Shown here piece by piece: positions 8,575-15,526 of a DNA stretch of 64,000 nt. The notes beneath the pieces were generated by a model that had not been told where the DNA came from, searched no databases, and was given only the letters and a program-made list of their open reading frames with translations. The stretch spans positions 1,178,001 through 1,242,000 of the forward strand of contig NC_017045.1 in assembly GCF_000252855.1 (NCBI RefSeq), given 5' to 3'. The position numbers and the translations under genes are program-made. Source of the stretch: Riemerella anatipestifer ATCC 11845 = DSM 15868 (GTDB lineage Bacteria > Bacteroidota > Bacteroidia > Flavobacteriales > Weeksellaceae). Position 1 is the stretch's first letter. Every line of letters begins with the position of its first letter.

Positions 8575-9294
8575 TTACAAAATTATTGAATCAAAATTTT
8601 TAAAAGCCATTAGTTTTTCAGAAGTAAAGCCTTCTGCATAGGAGACTCCAGATAATCTACCCAAATCTTGAGCTCTATAAGTAAGACTCTCCAAAAAATC
8701 TTTAGTAGAGATTGGAGTCATTGGCTCTTCCGAATTAGGATTATAAAATTGCGTTTCGTATGCTAAACAAGCCTCAATTTTTTTATCCATAAAATCAGAT
8801 ATATCCACTACAAAATCAGGATTTATAGACTTCCACTGTATATAGTTAAAGATATGTTTAGGTCTCCACACTGACTGAGTTTTACCAGCATCAAACGTTT
8901 CAATCTTAATAAGACCTGATAAAAAACAAGCATCTGAAACCAATTTAGCAGCTTTTGCGTGATCTGGGTGGCGATCATCTATTGCATTTGCAAAAATAAT
9001 TTCAGGTTGATATTTCCTTACCATCTTTACAATACGCATTTGATACTCCTCTGTGTTACTAAGAAAACCATCTTTCATACCCAAGTTTTCTCGTTCCAAA
9101 ACTCCTAAAATATTTGATGCCCTTTTAGCTTCTTTTGCCCTAGTTTCATTTGTCCCTCTCGTACCTAACTCTCCTTCCGTTAAATCTACTATCGCTACTT
9201 TTTTACCTTGAGAAATAAACTTGGCTAAAGTTCCGCCGCACCCTAGCTCAACATCATCAGGATGAGCTCCAATGGCTAAAATATCTACTTTCAT
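8575..9294 (-). CDS. bshB1: Bacillithiol biosynthesis deacetylase BshB1
   Basis: Cytoplasmic zinc-dependent LmbE/PIG-L-family hydrolase of 239 residues that removes acetyl from GlcNAc-malate in bacillithiol synthesis, the low-molecular-weight thiol of many Bacteroidota and Firmicutes. Zinc ligands are His11 and Asp14 in AHPDD, and His112 in DDRHPDH. The GELGTRGT and YIQWKSINPDFVVDI segments fit BshB1 rather than other LmbE proteins. The promoter ends 4 bases before the ATG, so the mRNA should be leaderless. No other bsh gene is in the window. Confidence 0.92.
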   Translation of the reverse strand: MKVDILAIGAHPDDVELGCGGTLAKFISQGKKVAIVDLTEGELGTRGTNETRAKEAKRASNILGVLERENLGMKDGFLSNTEEYQMRIVKMVRKYQPEIIFANAIDDRHPDHAKAAKLVSDACFLSGLIKIETFDAGKTQSVWRPKHIFNYIQWKSINPDFVVDISDFMDKKIEACLAYETQFYNPNSEEPMTPISTKDFLESLTYRAQDLGRLSGVSYAEGFTSEKLMAFKNFDSIIL

Positions 9295-9298
9295 ACTA

Positions 9299-9306
9299 CA
9301 AATATA
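9299..9306 (-). promoter_or_regulatory. Promoter -7 element of bshB1 (leaderless)
   Basis: Minus strand TATATTTG, ending 4 bases before the bshB1 ATG (9294). With initiation 5-7 bases past the element, the transcript would begin at or next to the A of ATG. The -33 region is T-rich without TTG. Confidence 0.55.
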
Positions 9307-9316
9307 AGGTTTATTC

Positions 9317-9359
9317 TAAAAAAAATAAGAGCTTCTTAATAAACTAAGAAACTCTTATT
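9317..9359. terminator. Terminator of the TonB/TPR operon
   Basis: Long hairpin: AATAAGAG-c-TTCTTA (9324-9338) pairs with TAAGAA-a-CTCTTATT (9345-9359), six-base loop. On the minus strand it is followed by a run of Ts (A-run 9317-9323), placing it just after the TPR gene. Confidence 0.85.
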
Positions 9360-9391
9360 TATAATCAATTAAATATTAAAAAAACACCTAA

Positions 9392-11050
9392 TTATTGGCT
9401 AAGTAGTTTCAATAAATTTTGAGCATCTTTATACTCAGGGTTTAGCTGAACAGATTTCAATGCGTACTCTTTAGCCTTCTCTTTATTTTTATCTTTTTCC
9501 AAATAAGCTACAGCGAAATAAGCATAAGAAAGTGTTTCTTTACCTTGCATTTGTTCCTCTGCAGGTTTCTTATTCATATTATCTATATAAGTCTGATAAG
9601 AAACTTTAGCTAACTCATTATTACCCGCTTGTTGATACGCATACCCTTGACTATAATAAGCTGGAGCCCAGTCAGGAATTAAGTCTATCATATTCTGCCA
9701 AGTATAAGCTGCTCCATTCCAGTTTTTAGCCTCTTGATAAGCCATCGCTAACTTATAAATATTGTCTGTATTTTTAGGGTCTGCAGCCATGGTTTTCTTC
9801 AATGCTTCTATTTCTGGATTAGTAGGACCTGCTTCTGCTGCTTTTTTAAGATCAACTCCTCCTGCCATAATTTTAGCCAACTCTGCATCCCATTGCATAG
9901 TTTCATCTTTTGCTGCCTTCGCGATTGCTATTTTTTCGCTAGACATTTTCATAAGATTAGCCTTTGTTGACTCATCCTGTGCTTTTTGGGATTGCCCTGC
10001 ATAGATTAACCCCAATAAACCTTGGTCTGCTGGCAATACTCTAGAGGCATCTGCCTTAGAAATAAATGTATCTAAATTTTGTTTAGCCTCATCATACTTT
10101 TGCTCTCCATATAAGAGATAAGCATTGAGCTTGTACTTAATAACATCTTCCACTTTACTAAAAACTTTATCTAGAACTTCTCTAGATTCTGTATAGTTTC
10201 CATTTGCAAAATAAAGCTTGGATACCTCTAACATCGTTACAGGGTCTTCATCAGCATATTTAAGATAATTCAACAAATTACTTGCTGCCGCATCATGCTT
10301 TTGATATCTAATGTTATAGTTAGCAAGCGCCTTATATGCCGGAGCGTAGGTAGGGTCTACCGCTATAGCTTTATTAAGGTTATCTGTTGCTAATTGCCAC
10401 TGATTAGCAGCCATCCACAGAGTCGCCATTCTAGTAAATACAGATGCTTTATTTCTAGCCACTACCGCTGCTTTATCATAAGCAGACATCGCTTTACCTG
10501 CGTCTTTTTTAAGACGATAAGCGTCGCCTAAAGAATAATAATAGTTAGCAGGCACATTACCTTTCTTTTCTGCTTTTTCTATAGCCTGACTAATAAATTC
10601 TACAGCTAAATCCGGAGCATTATTACTCTCAAACATCGTAAGAGCCTCACCAGCTCTAAATAACACCTCAGGATCTTTTCCTTTAGAATCATTTACAATT
10701 TCATGTATTTCGTTAATTGCAGCTTTATTTCCTTTTCCTAGCTTAATAGAAGCCAAGCCTATTCTATCTAAATATGCCTTTTTATCTAAAGCTAAACCTT
10801 TATCAAAGTATTCTTTAGCTTTATCAAAATTAGGTTCGTATTGAGTTAAGTAAATATTTCCTAAATAAAAATAATTTTCCGCAGAAGGAGATTTCTGAAG
10901 TAACTGATTAAACACTTCTTTTGCTTTCGCATATTTATGAGCATCCATATTCTGGAGACCTTCTTCTACCGTTTGTGCACCTGCAAAACCGAACATAAAA
11001 GCGGCTGCGGCACCTAATACCATTTTCTTTGTCATTTTTATATTTTTCAT
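9392..11050 (-). CDS. Periplasmic tetratricopeptide-repeat protein
   Basis: Protein of 552 residues with a signal peptide ending at FAGAQ and then TPR-like helical repeats over nearly the whole length (for example YFYLGNIYLTQYEPNFDKA, YYYSLGDAYRLKKDAGKA, YYSQGYAYQQAGNNELA). It is a scaffold without catalytic motifs. It is the last gene downstream of exbB-exbD-exbD-tonB and the PstS-like lipoprotein, with no promoter visible in the 87-base gap, so a role linked to TonB-dependent uptake or envelope assembly is possible but unproven. The start could be Met6 (base 11035), which leaves a more typical signal peptide. Confidence 0.8.
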   Translation of the reverse strand: MKNIKMTKKMVLGAAAAFMFGFAGAQTVEEGLQNMDAHKYAKAKEVFNQLLQKSPSAENYFYLGNIYLTQYEPNFDKAKEYFDKGLALDKKAYLDRIGLASIKLGKGNKAAINEIHEIVNDSKGKDPEVLFRAGEALTMFESNNAPDLAVEFISQAIEKAEKKGNVPANYYYSLGDAYRLKKDAGKAMSAYDKAAVVARNKASVFTRMATLWMAANQWQLATDNLNKAIAVDPTYAPAYKALANYNIRYQKHDAAASNLLNYLKYADEDPVTMLEVSKLYFANGNYTESREVLDKVFSKVEDVIKYKLNAYLLYGEQKYDEAKQNLDTFISKADASRVLPADQGLLGLIYAGQSQKAQDESTKANLMKMSSEKIAIAKAAKDETMQWDAELAKIMAGGVDLKKAAEAGPTNPEIEALKKTMAADPKNTDNIYKLAMAYQEAKNWNGAAYTWQNMIDLIPDWAPAYYSQGYAYQQAGNNELAKVSYQTYIDNMNKKPAEEQMQGKETLSYAYFAVAYLEKDKNKEKAKEYALKSVQLNPEYKDAQNLLKLLSQ

Positions 11051-11137
11051 TTTTAAGGTTTAGTTTATAATTTGGTTTATTTGTAACCAACAATTATTAA
11101 GCCATTTTTAAAGTAAAGAGTTGCTAATATAAGAATT

Positions 11138-12007
11138 TTATCTCATCTGAACCTCTCTTTTGTAAATATTATAAGGTTGCAGCCCTTGCTTAGAAACCAC
11201 TATTTGCCCTATCTGGGTGCAAGAAAATCTTATAAATCCATTCCCAACCCCGAAAAAACCTTCATTTGTCAAAAAGTAAAGAATCCTTGAGAACGGATAC
11301 TCCATATTCCTTATACTTGAGAGTTCAGGTTTGTATATTTTCCCTTTTTCATCCATCACTGGTAGCACTTTCACTTTCTCTCTTAACGCTATAGCCTCAG
11401 GAGAAAACTCTCTGCTTATTGTATTAAGGCTTATCACTCCTATTTTATCACTAAATTCACCTATATTATTCACAATATTTTCATTCCCTCTAATGATAGA
11501 ATATTTAAGAGCTGAAGGTTTAGCATTAAATTTTTGTGCTATAAAATTAAGATTACTAGCGTTAGTACCATCAAATATTAAATTTTTAGACTCAGAGTTG
11601 AGCATTTCTTTAATTTCAGAAACTTTGATATGCTCTCTATTTGAATTTTTAGGAACAATAAAGACCACAGCATCTCCCGCAAATTTAGCAGGATTATACT
11701 CCAAATCTACTTTACTCTTATAGACTTCTTTTTCCCTTTCAGAAAGCTCTCTAGACATTACTATTACTCTAGCTCTGCCCTCTAGCAAGTCTATAAAAGC
11801 CGAATCTTCTTTCTTATAAAGAACATCTAGCTTAGCCTCTGGATAAAAAGCCATATACCTCTCTGTCAAAGCCTCCGTTACATTTTTAAAGGAAGGGTCT
11901 GCTACCACCTGTATCTCTCCCTTTTGAGGGTTTTCTGCTTCTTTACCCTTTTTACAAGAAAGCATTACAACTAAGAGAAATAATAAATAACCTATTCTTT
12001 TATACAT
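11138..12007 (-). CDS. PstS-like substrate-binding lipoprotein
   Basis: 289 residues with a lipoprotein signal (VVMLSCKK, Cys18), then a type 2 periplasmic-binding fold: IQVVADPSFKNVTEALTERY at the start, the VIVMSRELSEREKE region, KFAGDAVVFIVPKNSN and a C-terminal FFGVGNGFIRF-type segment as in phosphate-binding PstS proteins. No pstCAB genes are nearby. It sits behind tonB and overlaps the small membrane protein gene by 8 bases. Its ligand is therefore uncertain, and it may act as a TonB-system accessory rather than as part of an ABC importer. Confidence 0.8.
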   Translation of the reverse strand: MYKRIGYLLFLLVVMLSCKKGKEAENPQKGEIQVVADPSFKNVTEALTERYMAFYPEAKLDVLYKKEDSAFIDLLEGRARVIVMSRELSEREKEVYKSKVDLEYNPAKFAGDAVVFIVPKNSNREHIKVSEIKEMLNSESKNLIFDGTNASNLNFIAQKFNAKPSALKYSIIRGNENIVNNIGEFSDKIGVISLNTISREFSPEAIALREKVKVLPVMDEKGKIYKPELSSIRNMEYPFSRILYFLTNEGFFGVGNGFIRFSCTQIGQIVVSKQGLQPYNIYKREVQMR

Positions 12008-12194
12008 CTTTCTTATTCTGTTTTATATTATAGATTGCCCTAAACAATCTAAAGACACCATAAATTATCATCAAAACCCCTAATGGATAGGCAACATAAT
12101 CATCCAACTGAATTACAAAAAATTTATACACTAGTACCACAACACCTAAAGTAAGGTACATAACCCCTGCCAAAATAGATAAATAATTAAACAT
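12000..12194 (-). CDS. Small two-helix membrane protein, unknown function
   Basis: 64 residues with two hydrophobic segments (about 5-27 and 33-54) and a basic C-terminus (NIKQNKKDV), so probably both ends in the cytoplasm. I recognise no family. Its stop overlaps the start of the PstS-like gene by 8 bases, suggesting translational coupling. A -7 element lies 5 bases before the ATG and predicts a leaderless mRNA that begins just after the tonB terminator. Confidence 0.7.
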   Translation of the reverse strand: MFNYLSILAGVMYLTLGVVVLVYKFFVIQLDDYVAYPLGVLMIIYGVFRLFRAIYNIKQNKKDV

Positions 12195-12199
12195 AGCAA

Positions 12200-12207
12200 C
12201 AAATATA
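12200..12207 (-). promoter_or_regulatory. Promoter -7 element for the small membrane protein/PstS-like genes
   Basis: Minus strand TATATTTG, 5 bases before the ATG at 12194. Its presumed -33 region falls in the tonB terminator hairpin. Confidence 0.45.
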
Positions 12208-12209
12208 AC

Positions 12210-12236
12210 AAAAAAGAGAAGCCCTAAAGCTTCTCT
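12210..12236 (-). terminator. Terminator after tonB
   Basis: Perfect 8-bp stem AGAGAAGC / GCTTCTCT (12215-12222 with 12229-12236), loop of 6, followed on the minus strand by a T-run. Confidence 0.8.
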
Positions 12237-12257
12237 TATAATAATTTTAACAGAATT

Positions 12258-13103
12258 TTAATACTCAAAATTCATTGCCACTGGCATTCTAAATCTTGAA
12301 CGAACTGGCTCTCCATTTACTTTACCAGGAGTCCATTTCTTTTTGATGGATTTTACAGCTCTTTCTGCCTCTCTATTAAATGTAGAGTTAGAACCTGTAA
12401 CTTTTACCTGAGAAAGTGAGCCATCTCTCTCTACTACGAAAGTAACCTCAGCTTTTAAAGTACCCTCATCACCTTCCATTACCGAAGTATCAAAAGACTC
12501 TTGGAAAGCACTCCTAAATCCGTTTATACCTCCGCCTGAGAACTCCGCTTCTTGGTCTACCGTTGTATACACTTCAGTAGTACTCACTTGAGGCTTTACC
12601 TCTACCGTCGTCCCTTTTCCTGTAGAAGGAGGAGGTGGAGGTGGTGCATAAGAAGGTTTCTTAACCCCTTCTTGGTTTACCAAACCTGTAGTAGTTTCTA
12701 GCTGCTTAGATATAGGTGGCGGTGGGGTTTCCACTGTAGGAGCTTTCACTGGTTCTGGAACCACATTCTGAATAATTTCAATCTTCTCCTCTTCCACTTT
12801 TGGTGGAGGTGGTGGCGGTGGAGTTTCCTCTTTAGGTTGCTCCAAAATAGGTTCTTCCTCTGGAAGAATCTCCATAAGATTAGCCTCTACTTCTTGTTTA
12901 GGCGGTGCCGTTAGCTGTTTAATTTTCATAACAATAAACGGAGTAGCCGCAGCTAAACAGAACAAAGTAGTACCTATAATCATAGACCTTGTAAGAATAC
13001 TCTTATAGCTCTGTCTTAGGTCATAAGCACCATAGGCTTTATTTCTGTTTTCAAATACAATCTCATCCAAACTTGGATTGTACCCTAAATTTTCATCTGA
13101 CAT
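12258..13103 (-). CDS. tonB: Energy transducer TonB
   Basis: 281 residues. A cytoplasmic N-terminus with the FENRNKAYGAYDLRQSY segment common in Bacteroidota TonB, one transmembrane helix (about 36-58), a periplasmic proline-rich spacer (about 90-165, several PPPPPP stretches) and a C-terminal TonB domain (about 195-281) ending in MNFEY. It carries proton-motive energy from ExbB/ExbD to TonB-dependent outer-membrane receptors. It is the last gene of the exbB-exbD-exbD-tonB run before a terminator. Confidence 0.93.
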   Translation of the reverse strand: MSDENLGYNPSLDEIVFENRNKAYGAYDLRQSYKSILTRSMIIGTTLFCLAAATPFIVMKIKQLTAPPKQEVEANLMEILPEEEPILEQPKEETPPPPPPPKVEEEKIEIIQNVVPEPVKAPTVETPPPPISKQLETTTGLVNQEGVKKPSYAPPPPPPSTGKGTTVEVKPQVSTTEVYTTVDQEAEFSGGGINGFRSAFQESFDTSVMEGDEGTLKAEVTFVVERDGSLSQVKVTGSNSTFNREAERAVKSIKKKWTPGKVNGEPVRSRFRMPVAMNFEY

Positions 13104-13131
13104 ATAAAATATGAATTTTAAGGGTTAATTA

Positions 13132-13680
13132 TTATTTTGCAGTTCCTACTTTCTTTTCATAAACAGCTTTCTCCCAGTCTTTAATATCGGTTACCCCATA
13201 TTGTTCACTTTTAGTGACAGCCATTTCGTCAAGAACGTCCACAAAATTCTTATACACTGCATCATCCGTTGGCTTAATGATAACTGTAAATTTAGTTACA
13301 TCTTTAGCCCTCTTCTTAGCATCTTCTATTACTTTCGTAATCCCATCTTTATCATAGGTTGTCTCCTGAAGTGTACCTTCATTAAGACCATCTTTATCCG
13401 TTTGATGATAAAAAATCTTATTATCCTTACCTATAATCAAAGAGATAGAGTTGCTCAAATCAATCTCCGTAGGAGGCGGTTTAGGAGCATCTTTCTTAGG
13501 TTTCGCAGGAAGACCTAAATCCATCACATTTGGTTTACTAAAAGTAGTGGTAAACATAAAGAATGTAATGAGTAGAAAACCTAAGTCTACCATCGGAGTC
13601 ATATCCACTCTAGTGGACTGCTTCTTGGAGCGGACTTTGCCACCCTTTTCGCCCTTATCCTGTACTTGTACTTCTGCCAT
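13132..13680 (-). CDS. exbD: Biopolymer transport protein ExbD, second copy
   Basis: 182 residues. One N-terminal transmembrane helix after RVDMTPMVDLGFLLITFFMFTTTF, with the conserved membrane Asp of ExbD/TolR in the MVDL motif; the rest is periplasmic. Paralogous to the upstream ExbD, with which it probably forms the mixed ExbD component typical of Bacteroidota TonB systems. 28 bases separate it from tonB. Confidence 0.92.
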   Translation of the reverse strand: MAEVQVQDKGEKGGKVRSKKQSTRVDMTPMVDLGFLLITFFMFTTTFSKPNVMDLGLPAKPKKDAPKPPPTEIDLSNSISLIIGKDNKIFYHQTDKDGLNEGTLQETTYDKDGITKVIEDAKKRAKDVTKFTVIIKPTDDAVYKNFVDVLDEMAVTKSEQYGVTDIKDWEKAVYEKKVGTAK

Positions 13681-13689
13681 TTCTATTCT

Positions 13690-14292
13690 CTATTTACCTC
13701 CCTCTTGGGTAGTGATTAACCAAAACTTGTAAAACTCAATATCTCTCAGTCCTTCAAATAAATCTTTTACTTTTGGATAGTTAGTGTTACCATCGCCTTT
13801 GATGGCTAACTTATAGTCAGGGTTTATTTTTAAACTCTGCTCTACCCAATCAATAACTTGTTTATTTGTACTGTCCATAGGTATTCCTGTAGGACTCTTA
13901 AACGCTTTCTGCTCATCTTCTGATAAGTTCAAGTAGCTTTTCAACTGTGTCATAGGCACACCTATCGCCTGTACTTTCGTGAATGCCACTTTTTCCTTAT
14001 CGGTAAAAGAAAGTCCATACTTCTGCCCCATATTGTCTAGAAGCTGAATTCTTTCAGTTCCGTTCTCTACAGGTTGGAAGTAAAATTTCCCATCTGGTGT
14101 TACATTTACCGTCATTAAACTGGCATCTGGCAACAACTTTTCAGATATAGAAGATGGCGGTTTTATCTGCTCTACATCAGGCTTTTTAAACTGTGTAGTC
14201 AAGATAAAGAAGGTAAGTAGTAAGAATGCAACATCACACATCGCTGTCATATCCGTTACCACACCATGTCTTTTTGGTTTGACTCTCGCCAT
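13690..14292 (-). CDS. exbD: Biopolymer transport protein ExbD, first copy
   Basis: 200 residues with the ExbD N-terminal motif VVTDMTAMCDVAFLLLTFFILTTQF containing the essential membrane Asp, then a longer periplasmic domain. Nine bases separate it from the second exbD, so the two are cotranslated. It follows exbB after a 102-base gap with a stem-loop. Confidence 0.92.
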   Translation of the reverse strand: MARVKPKRHGVVTDMTAMCDVAFLLLTFFILTTQFKKPDVEQIKPPSSISEKLLPDASLMTVNVTPDGKFYFQPVENGTERIQLLDNMGQKYGLSFTDKEKVAFTKVQAIGVPMTQLKSYLNLSEDEQKAFKSPTGIPMDSTNKQVIDWVEQSLKINPDYKLAIKGDGNTNYPKVKDLFEGLRDIEFYKFWLITTQEGGK

Positions 14293-14330
14293 ATTATTAA
14301 CTATTTTTTATTTATTAAACTTCTTTTTAT

Positions 14331-14368
14331 TAGAGCTTCGCCAAAATTATTGTTTAGCAGAAGCTCTA
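14331..14368 (-). other. Intercistronic stem-loop between exbB and exbD
   Basis: TAGAGCTTC (14331-14339) pairs with GAAGCTCTA (14360-14368), with a further GC/GC pair inside. No T-run follows on the minus strand, so this is not a standard terminator. It may stabilise the exbB 3' end or reduce read-through so that ExbB is made in excess over ExbD. The function is inferred. Confidence 0.4.
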
Positions 14369-14394
14369 AATTTCTTTTTTAAGAATCTAACTTA

Positions 14395-15261
14395 TTAGTT
14401 GAACTCAGCGAAAGACTGCTGAATAGACATACCAATTTCGTCTATCTTATAAGTTAATCCGTCTATCTTAGATGTAAAGAAGTTGTAAAGGATAATTGCA
14501 ATAGCTGACGTACCAATACCTAAAGCCGTGTTAATCAAGGCTTCTGAAATACCAATAGATAAAGCTGCTGCATCTGGAGTACCACCACCAGAACCTAAAG
14601 CGAAGAACGCCTTAATCATCCCGATTACCGTACCTAAAAGCGCTACTAACGTTGCTACCGTACCTAGTGTAGAAAGAATCATCATATTTTTCTCTAACAT
14701 AGGCATCTCTAATGTTGTAGCTTCTTCTAAAGCTTTAGTTAAAGCAACCATTTTCTTCTCTTTATCCATAGAGCTATCATTAGCTAGTGCTTTGTATGTA
14801 ACTAGTCCTTCTTTTACTACATTACCTACAGAACCTTGCTGAGCATCACACAACTCAATAGCTTCATCAATTTTATTTTGATTAAGAAGTCTTCTTACAT
14901 CAAGTACAAATTTGTCAAGATTTCCTTTTCCTTGAGCTTTTTTAATAACGAAGAAACGCTCAAAAGAGAAAACGATTACTGTAATCATAAATAAAATTAG
15001 GATGTGTACTACTGGACCTCCCATATAGATAATCCCCATGAAAGACTCCGGATGCAACTCCTTAGATGGTATATCTGCAAAGGCTACAGATGCTTGTCCT
15101 GCAATCCTTGCATCTTCTTTAAAGTTACCTGGGTTACCTAATATAAAGATGTAAATACTTAACGCAATTACATACAAAATAGGTAATACTACAGCTGGGT
15201 TAAGCCCGCTCTTCTGTCTAGCAATTACTTGCTCTTCCGTGTTTGAAACATTCATTTCCAT
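14395..15261 (-). CDS. exbB: MotA/TolQ/ExbB proton-channel family protein (ExbB)
   Basis: 288 residues. Transmembrane segments lie near 22-42, 76-98, 198-222 and 238-262. The conserved GTVIGMIKAF and IGISEALINTALGIGTSAIAI regions are those of the ExbB/TolQ core. It forms the proton-conducting motor with ExbD that energises TonB. First gene of the operon. No TAnnTTTG was found within 100 bases upstream. Confidence 0.92.
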   Translation of the reverse strand: MEMNVSNTEEQVIARQKSGLNPAVVLPILYVIALSIYIFILGNPGNFKEDARIAGQASVAFADIPSKELHPESFMGIIYMGGPVVHILILFMITVIVFSFERFFVIKKAQGKGNLDKFVLDVRRLLNQNKIDEAIELCDAQQGSVGNVVKEGLVTYKALANDSSMDKEKKMVALTKALEEATTLEMPMLEKNMMILSTLGTVATLVALLGTVIGMIKAFFALGSGGGTPDAAALSIGISEALINTALGIGTSAIAIILYNFFTSKIDGLTYKIDEIGMSIQQSFAEFN

Positions 15262-15526
15262 ATTAAACTAAAATTATAATTGTTATTTTTTTCAGGCTGT
15301 AAAGTAAAGTTAAAATATTGAAAAATCCAAATATTATCTTCTAACAGCACTACTTTTGAGCTTTTCACATTATTACTCTTCTTAAATTAGATTTACTTTT
15401 TTTCCTGATTTTTGTCATTATTTCACAATTTTACATTTTTTACTTAACTCATCAAAAAAAACAGCACTCTATTTTTAAAATTCATCAAATGTTAACTTTT
15501 TATTAAAAAACGTATTATTATCCTTC

